DNA from: Nanobdellota archaeon
Lineage (GTDB): Archaea; Aenigmatarchaeota; Aenigmatarchaeia; QMZP01
DNA: 30,630 nucleotides
Assembly: GCA_018818465.1 (NCBI GenBank)
Contig: JAHIRU010000032.1
Location: forward strand, 1 to 30,630
Reading direction: 5' to 3'
Part shown: one piece after another, positions 7,674 through 14,534 of the stretch
Layout of the letters: each line of letters opens with the position of its first letter
Position numbering within the stretch: position 1 is the stretch's first letter
The notes under the pieces: model-generated
The model's database searches: none
The model's input: the letters and a program-made list of their open reading frames with translations, nothing else
What the model was told of the DNA's origin: nothing
Position numbers and translations under genes: made by a program

Positions 7674-8510
7674 ATGAAATTCGAATTGCATTGCCATAGC
7701 CACTATTCAAGAGGAAGCAAGATACCTGTTGAAGCTCCGCAATCTCCAAAAGAAATTATGCAGAGAGCCAAGAAAATAGGTCTTGATGGTCTGGCTTTGA
7801 CAGATCACAGAACAAATAAAGGCTGGAAAGAAGCACGAGAAGAAGCAAAAAAACAAAAAATTATTTTCATACCAGCGATAGAGATAGATACATTATCCGG
7901 TCATTTAATCGGATTGGGACTCAACGATTCTGTAAAAAATTACATGTCTCTTGATGATACTTTAGATGTTATACATGGCCAAGGAGCCATATCTGTAGCT
8001 CCGCACCCATTTGATTTGAAAGGAGAAGGCATAAGAAACGAAATAAAAAAAACAGACGCTGTAGAAGTTTTTAATTCTTTAAGCCTTGACAAATTTTCAA
8101 ACAAATTAGCTGAAAGAAATGCAGAAAAAATAAAAAAACCAACAGTTGTTGGATCTGATGCACATAGCTTAGAAATGCTTGGAAGCGCTATCAACATAAT
8201 GAATGCTGGTGATGTCGATTCTGTTTTAAAAGAAATAAAAAGAGGCAATGTTAAATTTGAGAAAAATTATGTTTCTCAACAAATTATTATAAACTGGGGT
8301 AAGATGAGAATGACAGAATCTTATGATGATATTATAAAATACATAGATAAAAATTATTCATGGCCAAAATCATGGATCTCGTGTCATATGTTGAATAAAT
8401 TTGTTTTATCTGGAAAATCAAACGACTATTGGATGTGGAGATATTTAGCAAGATTCAGTTTTGGATGTTCAGGAATTTATTCTAGAATTAAATTAGCAAA
8501 GTATTATTAA
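7674..8510 (+). CDS. PHP-domain metal-dependent phosphoesterase
   Basis: 278 residues. PHP domains hydrolyse phosphoester bonds with a two- or three-metal centre. The expected ligands are visible: H6-x-H8, D44-H45, E70, H77, H111 (APHPFD) and D162-x-H164 (GSDAH). This fits the short stand-alone PHP family often labelled histidinol-phosphatase-like or RNase AM/TrpH-like. The catalytic part ends near residue 195. The last ~80 residues are Trp/Tyr-rich and I cannot assign them. The ATG is preceded by GTGTGAT. Substrate cannot be told from sequence; a nucleotide or oligonucleotide is the likeliest guess. Confidence 0.85.
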   Translation: MKFELHCHSHYSRGSKIPVEAPQSPKEIMQRAKKIGLDGLALTDHRTNKGWKEAREEAKKQKIIFIPAIEIDTLSGHLIGLGLNDSVKNYMSLDDTLDVIHGQGAISVAPHPFDLKGEGIRNEIKKTDAVEVFNSLSLDKFSNKLAERNAEKIKKPTVVGSDAHSLEMLGSAINIMNAGDVDSVLKEIKRGNVKFEKNYVSQQIIINWGKMRMTESYDDIIKYIDKNYSWPKSWISCHMLNKFVLSGKSNDYWMWRYLARFSFGCSGIYSRIKLAKYY

Positions 8511-8541
8511 ACCATTTAAATCCATTGGCTTTATTATAAAC

Positions 8542-9609
8542 ATGAGATACATATTGATACTGTTATCGATTATAGTTCTGGTTTCAGTTAGCGGATGTAC
8601 AACTCCGTCAGGATACTGCGGAGATGGCGAGGTACAACAGCCTAATTCTGATGGTGTTTTTGAAGAATGCGACGGATATAACGAGGCCTGTGAATCAGGG
8701 CTGTGTAATGATGATTGCAAATGCCAAGACATATTGGGAGCATTTTGTGGAGACGGTGAAACCCAACAACCTAATGATTATGGCATAATGGAAGAATGCG
8801 ACGGATCTGATGAAGATTGTAGTGAAAATGAAATATGTGGATCAGATTGTTTCTGCCACTCAGAAAAGGATGAAAATAACAATACTAGAGGAAACGGACC
8901 AGAAGGTCCTGGTTTCTATAACGGATATTGTGGTGATGATACAATGCAAAGACCGAATTCAAACGGTTTCTGGGAAGAGTGTGATGGTTCAAATGAAGGG
9001 TGTGGCAGTGGCTGGTACTGTGGTGGAGACTGTTTATGCCATTTCGGTCAGCCAGGTACTGGTGGGGGTGGAGACTGCGGAGAAGATAAGATTTTATATT
9101 GGACAAAATATTGCTTGCCTGCTATAACAGGAGTTGAATATAAATTCTACAACGAAGATGGCACTGCTGGATGGGTAGCTTGTATACCAATAACTTTGCA
9201 AGAAGCTCACAATAGAGGTTATTGTCAATACATTCAAACAGTTGATCCAGCGTGCGATACCTGGGAAGGTTGCAATGCAAAAGAATGCCATGTATTCAAC
9301 TGTGAACATGACAAGATTTCTTGTGTAACTTATATTCATCACTATATGGGTGAAATCGCCGGCATTCCTATATGCAAGACAAGAATGACGCATGTATGTC
9401 AATATGATTGTAATTGTGAAGAAGACAAAGACGCTGTCTTTATAAAATGCCCTGATATCGACTGTGAGGATGAATGTCCATTCATAAGTGCAAGCATAGA
9501 TATAGGAGGAAGCACTATTAGTATGGGTGGTGATTCTGGTGGAGACACGGGCGGAGATACCGGAGGCGATGACTCTGGTGGAGATTCTGGTGGCGGAATG
9601 TTAGGATAA
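8542..9609 (+). CDS. Secreted Cys-repeat lipoprotein
   Basis: 355 residues. The N-terminus has a hydrophobic signal segment followed by VSGC, a lipobox-like site with Cys19 as the possible lipidated residue. Three repeats follow (about residues 27-62, 67-104 and 128-168). Each is built as CGDGxxQxPNxxG...EECDGxxxxC...C..DCxC and resembles the myxococcal-type cysteine-rich repeat (DUF4215-like). A Cys-rich middle region of unknown fold spans about residues 178-318. The C-terminus is a Gly/Asp/Ser low-complexity run. The protein shares the CGDG theme with the giant surface protein at the window start (near 2866), suggesting a common envelope type. Its function is not evident. Confidence 0.75.
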   Translation: MRYILILLSIIVLVSVSGCTTPSGYCGDGEVQQPNSDGVFEECDGYNEACESGLCNDDCKCQDILGAFCGDGETQQPNDYGIMEECDGSDEDCSENEICGSDCFCHSEKDENNNTRGNGPEGPGFYNGYCGDDTMQRPNSNGFWEECDGSNEGCGSGWYCGGDCLCHFGQPGTGGGGDCGEDKILYWTKYCLPAITGVEYKFYNEDGTAGWVACIPITLQEAHNRGYCQYIQTVDPACDTWEGCNAKECHVFNCEHDKISCVTYIHHYMGEIAGIPICKTRMTHVCQYDCNCEEDKDAVFIKCPDIDCEDECPFISASIDIGGSTISMGGDSGGDTGGDTGGDDSGGDSGGGMLG

Positions 9610-9712
9610 ATATTAATCATCAAATACTATTTCTTATATATTGCGGGGGTTTCCGAGCGGCCAAAGGAGCTGGGCTAAGGACCCAGTAGCTAAGTGCTTT
9701 CGCAGGTTCGAA

Positions 9713-9796
9713 GCCTAATCCCTTTCTTTCAAAAAGAAAGGTCTAAGGTTTACCCCAAAGAAACGATTTACCAAAGTCGTTCGGGGATATCGGAAA
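9713..9796 (+). other. tRNA-Leu intron (position 59/60) carrying the dispersed repeat
   Basis: An 84-nt intron, long for an archaeal tRNA. The bulge-helix-bulge has outer helix GCAGG/CCTGC and central helix TTCG/CGGA. The inner helix is not adjacent: ATCCC (9718-9722) pairs with GGGAT (9784-9788) after a small asymmetric loop, so this is a relaxed motif. Inside lie repeat copy B and a second hairpin (ACGATTT/AAAGTCGT, 9762-9780). Confidence 0.8.
9714..9764 (+). repeat. Dispersed hairpin repeat, copy B (inside tRNA intron)
   Basis: A 51-base near-copy of 4218-4269, beginning at the second base of the intron. The hairpin CCTTTCTT...AAGAAAGG, GGTCTAAGG and ACCCCAAAGAAAC are all conserved. It makes up most of the 5' part of the intron. 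Confidence 0.8.
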
Positions 9797-9812
9797 TCCT
9801 GCCTCCCGCATA

Positions 9813-10409
9813 TTAAAATTTAATACCAATTTTTCCTAAGTCTTTAATTAACTGTTCACTATTTCTAAAAAGAACAGTATAGAAACCCATTTCATTTGGT
9901 ACACTTAAATTCTCTTCTCTATCATCAATAAAAACGCATTCTTTTGGATTCAGTTTTAATTCTCTAAGAGTTAGCTTAAAAATTTCTTTTTGAGGTTTAG
10001 TTAGATGAACTTCACAAGATAGGATAGTTGGATTAAAATATGAAAAAGTTCCTCTCTCTTTGTTTATTTGCGCATGCAATTCTGGTATATTAGAAACCAT
10101 AGCTACTTTATAATTTTTCTTTAATTCTTTAACAATGTTTATCATTTTCTCGTTAATAGGCATGGTCTCAAGATATGCCTTCTTCCATTCTTGAATAACA
10201 TCAGTATCAAGCTTGAATTTAGTTTTTATCAAATCTGCAAATTGTTTTGCAGACATTTTTCCAGATGACATGTTTTGTTTATGTTTTTTGTATAGGTAAA
10301 AAAGAGAATCATAATCTATATTCAATCTTTCTGATATTTTTTTGATTACATCTTCTACTTTGTTTTGTAATATAACTCCACCCAAATCAAAAATTATTGC
10401 CTTAATCAT
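9813..10409 (-). CDS. HAD-superfamily hydrolase (subfamily IA, DxGGV type)
   Basis: 198 residues. HAD enzymes are mostly phosphatases that form a phospho-aspartate. Motif I is IFDLGGV with nucleophile Asp8; the usual second Asp (DxD) is Gly, as in YihX/epoxide-hydrolase-N-like HADs. An alpha-helical cap follows (about residues 18-85). Motif II is VSNIPE, motif III contains KPQKEIF, and motif IV is FIDDREEN. All fit an alpha-glucose-1-phosphate-phosphatase-like family member. Because the second Asp is replaced, true phosphatase activity is not certain. The gene starts 25 bases after the histone-fold gene on the same strand and probably shares its transcript. It ends three bases from the tRNA-Leu 3' end. 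Confidence 0.87.
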   Translation of the reverse strand: MIKAIIFDLGGVILQNKVEDVIKKISERLNIDYDSLFYLYKKHKQNMSSGKMSAKQFADLIKTKFKLDTDVIQEWKKAYLETMPINEKMINIVKELKKNYKVAMVSNIPELHAQINKERGTFSYFNPTILSCEVHLTKPQKEIFKLTLRELKLNPKECVFIDDREENLSVPNEMGFYTVLFRNSEQLIKDLGKIGIKF

Positions 10410-10434
10410 ATAATCAATAAATAAAATATAGGGA

Positions 10435-10827
10435 CTAATTACTTTGTCCCTCTTTTTTAGCTTCTCGGTAATCTTTTTCTCTCATTTCTTTATCTTCTAT
10501 TGCATCATCTACTTTACCAAGATCTTTTTCAAGCCTTTCAATATCTCCCTTGATTGCATTTAAGTGAGCCAGAATTCTATCTTTCTCCTGATCGAAATCT
10601 TCAAGTAATTCGTAAACCCTTATGCCTTCCTTAAACTCATGCATGTTCATCATCACATAAGGAACCTTGTTCATCTCTTTTGAGACATTTGAACACATCT
10701 TTTCAAGCCAGGTATTCATGGCTAATTTGACTTCTTTTTTTATCATCTTTTCTTTGTCAAGATGCTTCTTCATAATTCTAACAATTGAAGCTTCCGGAAA
10801 CGCTAATTTACCATTATTTTCTGTCAT
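10435..10827 (-). CDS. Histone-fold protein with C-terminal coiled coil
   Basis: 130 residues. The first ~75 residues match the archaeal histone pattern. A short alpha1 follows an LAFPEASIVRIMKK stretch, like the LPxAPxxRIxKK start of archaeal histones. A long alpha2 runs about residues 30-53, and alpha3 about 61-77. Unlike a canonical ~67-residue histone, it continues into a strongly charged heptad-like helix (about 80-120) predicted to be a coiled coil. DNA binding or a role in chromatin or kinetochore-like bridging is inference; weak similarity means another alpha-helical fold is possible. The site GGGGGTG lies before the ATG, and an AT-rich divergent promoter region separates it from the site-2 protease gene. 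Confidence 0.6.
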   Translation of the reverse strand: MTENNGKLAFPEASIVRIMKKHLDKEKMIKKEVKLAMNTWLEKMCSNVSKEMNKVPYVMMNMHEFKEGIRVYELLEDFDQEKDRILAHLNAIKGDIERLEKDLGKVDDAIEDKEMREKDYREAKKEGQSN

Positions 10828-10875
10828 TATAACACCCCCTATAGTAACTATTAATTAATTATATAATAGTCTTGT

Positions 10876-10898
10876 AATAAGGCTTTATATACCTTATT
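10876..10898. promoter_or_regulatory. Inverted repeat around a TATA box in a divergent promoter region
   Basis: AATAAGG and CCTTATT (7-bp arms) flank CTTTATATA, which itself looks like a TATA box. Placed between the divergent histone-fold and site-2 protease genes, it could be an operator that blocks TBP binding. No matching regulator gene is adjacent. Confidence 0.4.
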
Positions 10899-10939
10899 TA
10901 GAGTGTTTTTTGAGGTAATTTCCTAACAAAATAAGAAGC

Positions 10940-10947
10940 TATTTAAT
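10940..10947 (+). promoter_or_regulatory. TATA box for the site-2 protease gene
   Basis: TATTTAAT is centred 27 bases before the ATG at 10970, which predicts a leaderless mRNA. There is no Shine-Dalgarno-like sequence before this start. Confidence 0.5.
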
Positions 10948-10969
10948 CTAGTCTTGCGATAGTTATTGT

Positions 10970-12325
10970 ATGGACTTCTACACAGTTTCAGTTATAATTT
11001 TTGCTGTAATTTTAGCTCTAATTTTCTATAAAGATAGAAAGAATGTAGAAAGACAATCCATACTCTTTTTGAGAAAAACTCAGCGTGGTAAAGCAACATT
11101 AATAAAAATTGGTCAGAAGTTTCCTAGATTCTGGAAAGTCGTTGGTACGATAGGGGTTGTAGTAGGATTTTTAGCATCTGCATTCATTGTTTATTGGTTA
11201 ATAGGAAACATAATTAAAATGTTCACAACAGAAACAATTACAGGTGGGCTAGCTTTTGTTTTGCCTGCACCAACAGCATCTGTTAGTGCAACACCGGGTT
11301 TACTGTTAGTACCTTTCTGGTATTGGATAATATCCATTGGTATGTTAATTTTAGTTCATGAAGGATTCCATGGCATAATGTCAGCAATGGAAAAAATTAA
11401 GATAAAATCTCTTGGCTGGGGAGCACTAGTTATTTTACCGCTAGCTTTTGTTGAACCTGATGAAGAACAGCTAGCAAAAAGAAAACCAATGACACAGTTG
11501 CGTGTTTATGCAGCTGGTTCGTTTGCTAATTTCTTGCTTGGAGGATTATGCATAATGATACTCTCATTTGGATTATCAGGTCTTTACATCAGTGGAGGTG
11601 TTGGTTATCAGGCGTTGATAAAAGATTACCCAGCATCATCAGTTAATTTCACAGGAACAATTATCGGTATTGATAATGATATAATCAAGAATATGCAAGA
11701 TTTAGATGACGTCCTATCTCATATAGGGCCAAACCAAACAATTACAATAAGAACACTGATAAATGAAACAAACGAACAAGAGTTCATTCTAACAACAGTA
11801 GAAAAACCAATACCTGAATTTGCACCAACTTGGATGGATGATTTTGTTATAGGTCTTGAAGGAGTTGTACCTAATACTATAGATTCTGTAAGAGTTTCTG
11901 GAGAAGATTGGACTTCTCTGCAATTAAATCTAGGGTATTGGCAATACGTAAAGGATAATTATCCTCAATTAGAAACCAAAGCGAATAATCATATAGAGCA
12001 AATAAACGAGGTGCTTGAACAGACACAGCAGCCAGGTTTCATAGGAATATTGGGAGTTTATGACATACAGGAGCTTAAATCAGAGTACATACTTTTCGAA
12101 CCTGTTCTAGACTTTGCGTGGGGACTTCTGTTCTTCATGTTCCTGATAAATGTTGGTGTAGGTGCAGCTAACCTTCTTCCAATAAAACCATTGGATGGCG
12201 GCAGAATGTGGTATATAGTATTACAAAAATATACACCAAAAAGAGCAGATAGGATAATGAAAGTAGTGAGTTGGTGCACATTAATATTGCTAATCAGCAT
12301 CTTTGTTTTACCGTTTATATTGTAA
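10970..12325 (+). CDS. Site-2 protease family (M50) intramembrane zinc metalloprotease
   Basis: 451 residues. This family cuts substrates within the membrane, often to release regulators. The zinc site HEGFH is at residues 130-134 within a hydrophobic segment, and the second ligand motif LDGGRM is at 408-413. Other membrane segments lie at about residues 4-20, 56-80, 105-128, 175-205, 380-402 and 425-448. Between the two catalytic segments lies a soluble region with a PDZ-like stretch (about 215-285). This layout matches archaeal S2P proteins with an inserted PDZ domain. The start is leaderless. A small membrane protein gene follows 20 bases later and may be co-transcribed. Substrate is unknown. 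Confidence 0.9.
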   Translation: MDFYTVSVIIFAVILALIFYKDRKNVERQSILFLRKTQRGKATLIKIGQKFPRFWKVVGTIGVVVGFLASAFIVYWLIGNIIKMFTTETITGGLAFVLPAPTASVSATPGLLLVPFWYWIISIGMLILVHEGFHGIMSAMEKIKIKSLGWGALVILPLAFVEPDEEQLAKRKPMTQLRVYAAGSFANFLLGGLCIMILSFGLSGLYISGGVGYQALIKDYPASSVNFTGTIIGIDNDIIKNMQDLDDVLSHIGPNQTITIRTLINETNEQEFILTTVEKPIPEFAPTWMDDFVIGLEGVVPNTIDSVRVSGEDWTSLQLNLGYWQYVKDNYPQLETKANNHIEQINEVLEQTQQPGFIGILGVYDIQELKSEYILFEPVLDFAWGLLFFMFLINVGVGAANLLPIKPLDGGRMWYIVLQKYTPKRADRIMKVVSWCTLILLISIFVLPFIL

Positions 12326-12345
12326 AAAAATAAATTATATGATAT

Positions 12346-12702
12346 ATGAAAAAAATAACAATAAGTGATAGATTAATATCAGGTGTGGTTTATTTACTCC
12401 TGTTCTTACCTATGGGATTTCTAGGCTTTTTATATGTCCATTTTCATTATGGAAAGAAAAACAAATTTATGAGATCACATGCTGATAATGCTGGATTGCT
12501 TTTTGTTTTTCAAGTAGTATTATCTTTTTTTGTAATTATTATCCCTCATGAAATGACTGTGTTCTATTATTTAATCTCAGATAATATTCTTTTATGGTTT
12601 TTAACGGTAGTTTTGAATTGTTCAGTTCTTATATTTTCCATAACTGCTTTTATGGGAAGATTGTATAAAATTTCTAATTTATTCAATTGGGTTAAGAAGT
12701 AA
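12346..12702 (+). CDS. Small polytopic membrane protein (DUF4870-like)
   Basis: 118 residues with three or four hydrophobic segments (about residues 10-31, 46-65, 70-85 and 86-104). The stretch MRSHADNAGLLF between the first two helices recalls the R-x-H-A-x-Q/N motif of DUF4870/TIC20-like small membrane proteins; this is a weak resemblance. It follows the site-2 protease by 20 bases on the same strand. Confidence 0.6.
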   Translation: MKKITISDRLISGVVYLLLFLPMGFLGFLYVHFHYGKKNKFMRSHADNAGLLFVFQVVLSFFVIIIPHEMTVFYYLISDNILLWFLTVVLNCSVLIFSITAFMGRLYKISNLFNWVKK

Positions 12703-12775
12703 ACCTTTAAAAACCCTTATGTACATACTTAGTTAATAATAGGATGAACCCGGTTTGTCTGGGGAGATTATCAAT

Positions 12776-13351
12776 ATGAATTTCAAAATTGTAATATCAG
12801 ATCCAAAAACAAAGAAAGCATATCAAAAAGAAGTAGAACAAAATGCATCAACACTTTTAAATAAAAAAATAAGTCATAAATTCTCTGGAAACGTTCTTGG
12901 ATTAACTGGTTATGAACTTGAAGTAACAGGTGGTTCTGACAAGCAAGGATTTCCAATGAGAAGAGACGTGGATGGAGCTGTCAGAAAGAAAATATTGATT
13001 GCTTTTCCACCAGGTTTTCATTCAAAACATAAAGGACAGAGAAAAAGAAAATCAGTTTGTGGTAACATAATCTCTTCTGACACAGTTCAGATCAACACAA
13101 AAATAGTTGGTTATGGACAAAAATCTGTAGAATCACTCCTAGGCGTATCAAAAAAAGAGGAACCAAAAAAGGAAGAAAAGCCAAAAGAGGAACCTAAGAA
13201 AGAAGCTCCTAAGGAAGAAAAACCTGAGGAAGAAGAAAAAACAAAAGAGCCAAAAGAAGAAGAGAAGCCTAAAGAAGAACCAAAAGAAGCTAAGCCAGAA
13301 GAGAAAAAGGAAGATAAACCAAAAGAAGAGCCTAAAGAAGATAAAAAGTGA
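12776..13351 (+). CDS. rps6e: Ribosomal protein S6e (eS6) with long Lys/Glu/Pro tail
   Basis: 191 residues. It is a small-subunit protein found in archaea and eukaryotes. The core (about residues 1-118) shows the family pattern: ISDPKTKK, a central LTGYELEVTGGSDKQGFPMR, PPGF near the RKRKSVCGN block, and VQINTKIVGYG. After it comes a ~70-residue tail built almost only of K, E, P and A in loose EEKPKEEPK repeats; typical archaeal S6e lacks this. A TTG start seven codons earlier (12755) is possible, but the ATG at 12776 is preceded by GGGGAG and starts directly at the conserved core. A TATA-like CTTTAAAAA lies near 12706. Confidence 0.95.
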   Translation: MNFKIVISDPKTKKAYQKEVEQNASTLLNKKISHKFSGNVLGLTGYELEVTGGSDKQGFPMRRDVDGAVRKKILIAFPPGFHSKHKGQRKRKSVCGNIISSDTVQINTKIVGYGQKSVESLLGVSKKEEPKKEEKPKEEPKKEAPKEEKPEEEEKTKEPKEEEKPKEEPKEAKPEEKKEDKPKEEPKEDKK

Positions 13352-13504
13352 TTAGTTCTTTGTCCAACATGCTGACCACCAAGGGCATTTATGCCCACTA
13401 TCGTTTATACAGCAATCTTTACAAACCTTTAGATATCTAGGATTTCCCTTTCCTTTGTTGCAAATTGTACTATGAACAGATTTTCCGCAATTTTCACATC
13501 TCAT
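13352..13504 (-). CDS. 50-residue zinc-ribbon-like Cys protein
   Basis: A short gene of 50 codons on the minus strand. It encodes seven cysteines: CxxC at residues 3-6, C15, C28, CC at 31-32, C40 and C46, some placed as zinc knuckles; His39 precedes C40. A stop codon falls directly against the S6e stop (convergent, no gap). A TATA-like ATTTAAAAT (13541-13550) lies upstream on this strand. The regular cysteine spacing and promoter argue for a real gene. No family is recognised; a zinc-binding role is inference. Confidence 0.5.
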   Translation of the reverse strand: MRCENCGKSVHSTICNKGKGNPRYLKVCKDCCINDSGHKCPWWSACWTKN

Positions 13505-13590
13505 GGAAAAGACACAATTAAGAATTAAGTGATCAAAAGTATTTAAAATTAACTCGTCTGAATGAGATAAATTTTTTAGATCAGAAACGC

Positions 13591-13600
13591 ATTTAAAATT
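13591..13600 (+). promoter_or_regulatory. TATA box for the RPA-like gene
   Basis: ATTTAAAATT is centred 23 bases before the ATG at 13619. This supports that ATG as a leaderless start over the GTG at 13610. An almost identical TATTTAAAATTAA at 13540-13552 could serve the divergent small Cys protein. Confidence 0.5.
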
Positions 13601-13618
13601 AAGCTACTAGTGTATAGT

Positions 13619-14251
13619 ATGACTATCCAAAGAATGACTGCAATTAAAATGAATATTTCTGACATAGTAAACGGTCAATGGGTTAAAAAGGAAGGTTTTG
13701 AACCAAGTTTTGTTGTAACATCTTCTGGCGAAGAAATCTCACGTACCAGATTCCTAGGTACAGTTGTCGGCAAATTCGTTGCAGAGGATGGAAATTTTGC
13801 TTCTATCACGATAGATGACTCTACTGATACAATTCGTGCTAAGACATTCAAAACAGCTAAGCCGATAGATACAGTGGAAATAGGCGATGTGATTGACATG
13901 ATAGGTAAGATCAGAGAATACAACGCAGAAATCTACATGATACCTGAAATAGTTAAAAAAATAATAGATCCCAATCTAGAACTTCTGCACAGGCTTGAGA
14001 TCAATAAAAGATCTAAAAAACCAAAAAATCAAAGAACAGGCCAGAGCATAATAGAAGAAAAAATAGAGGATAGGGATATTCTGAGAAAAAATATAATAAG
14101 CTTTATGTCAACCAATGATGATGGCGTAACCTATGGTTCTGTTATAGAAAACATAAGTGCACCAGAAAAGGATGTAGAATCAATAATAAACGACCTTCTA
14201 GCAGAAGGAATATGCTATGAACCAACGCCTGGAAAAATAAAAAAGATATAA
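13619..14251 (+). CDS. RPA32-like single-stranded DNA-binding protein (OB fold plus winged helix)
   Basis: 210 residues. An OB fold (about residues 37-115) has the RPA2-type sequence TRFLGTVVGKF...ITIDDSTDTIRAKTF...IGDVIDMIGKIREYN. After a basic linker comes a winged-helix-like domain (about 150-208, VTYGSVIENI...IINDLLAEGICYEP). This domain order is that of RPA32 and archaeal RPA small subunits, which coat single-stranded DNA in replication and repair. Partner subunits are not in the window. The gene lies near Rad50, with only a small convergent gene between, consistent with a DNA maintenance neighbourhood. It could instead be another OB/wHTH nucleic-acid-binding protein. Confidence 0.78.
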   Translation: MTIQRMTAIKMNISDIVNGQWVKKEGFEPSFVVTSSGEEISRTRFLGTVVGKFVAEDGNFASITIDDSTDTIRAKTFKTAKPIDTVEIGDVIDMIGKIREYNAEIYMIPEIVKKIIDPNLELLHRLEINKRSKKPKNQRTGQSIIEEKIEDRDILRKNIISFMSTNDDGVTYGSVIENISAPEKDVESIINDLLAEGICYEPTPGKIKKI

Positions 14252-14265
14252 GGTAGAGACGTTAA

Positions 14266-14466
14266 TCATCTCTTCCTTTTCACAACTTTTTTCTTAACAG
14301 TCTTTTTTTCTGCCTTTATTGCTTTTGGTTTTGATGCTAAACTCTTAGGTTTGTATGCAGTTGAGAAAGAACTACCCTTTTTTCCTGGTTTAGGTCTTGT
14401 GAATACATACAAAGCTAGAATAGCTAGAGCAACTACCAATATTACAGCAAATTGTTCAAATGCCAT
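14266..14466 (-). CDS. Small single-pass membrane protein with Lys-rich tail
   Basis: 66 residues. One hydrophobic helix (about residues 6-23) is followed by RPKPGKK and a tail of Lys, Ala, Ser and Val ending in KRKR. The ATG at 14466 is preceded by AGGTGAT, a near-perfect archaeal ribosome binding site, so translation is likely. It is convergent with the RPA-like gene (14 bases between) and divergent from Rad50. By the positive-inside rule the basic tail should be cytoplasmic, where it could bind nucleic acid; that is inference. Confidence 0.65.
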   Translation of the reverse strand: MAFEQFAVILVVALAILALYVFTRPKPGKKGSSFSTAYKPKSLASKPKAIKAEKKTVKKKVVKRKR

Positions 14467-14503
14467 TTCAATATCACCTATATAATTAATTGTCTAAACT
14501 CCC

Positions 14504-14511
14504 ATATAAAT
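14504..14511 (+). promoter_or_regulatory. TATA box for rad50
   Basis: ATATAAAT is centred 27 bases before the ATG at 14535, predicting a leaderless mRNA. The same AT-rich block may drive the divergent small membrane gene. Confidence 0.45.
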
Positions 14512-14534
14512 TATTTAATTACATAGTTAGTTCT

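Larger units (their letters stand above)
9643..9810 (+). tRNA. tRNA-Leu(AAG) with 84-nt intron in the T-loop
   Basis: The acceptor GCGGGGG (9643-9649) pairs with CTCCCGC (9803-9809), with one G-T pair; A9810 is the discriminator. The D-stem is TCC/GGA. The anticodon stem CTGGG/CCCAG encloses loop CTAAGGA, so the anticodon at 9677-9679 reads AAG. A class II variable arm (AGC/GCT) and G37 fit leucine for CUN codons. The T-stem GCAGG/CCTGC is split in its loop by an intron at 9713-9796. Central helix TTCG/CGGA and bulges AAG and AAT give the same 59/60 cut as in tRNA-Ser and restore TTCGAAT. The HAD gene ends three bases downstream on the other strand. An A34 anticodon is unusual for archaea, which normally use GAG. 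Confidence 0.92.

Noticed and set aside
12755..12775. Upstream TTG start for S6e
   Set aside because: The added seven residues are not part of the S6e core, and GGGGAG is better placed for the ATG at 12776. Similar TTG/GTG extensions of S7, L14, L30e, S4e, Rad50 and the RPA-like gene were rejected for the same kind of reason.
13111..13398. Minus-strand Ser/Phe/Gly-rich open frame over the S6e tail
   Set aside because: Produced by the Lys/Glu repeat codons of S6e read backwards; low complexity, and it overlaps the better-supported 50-residue Cys protein.
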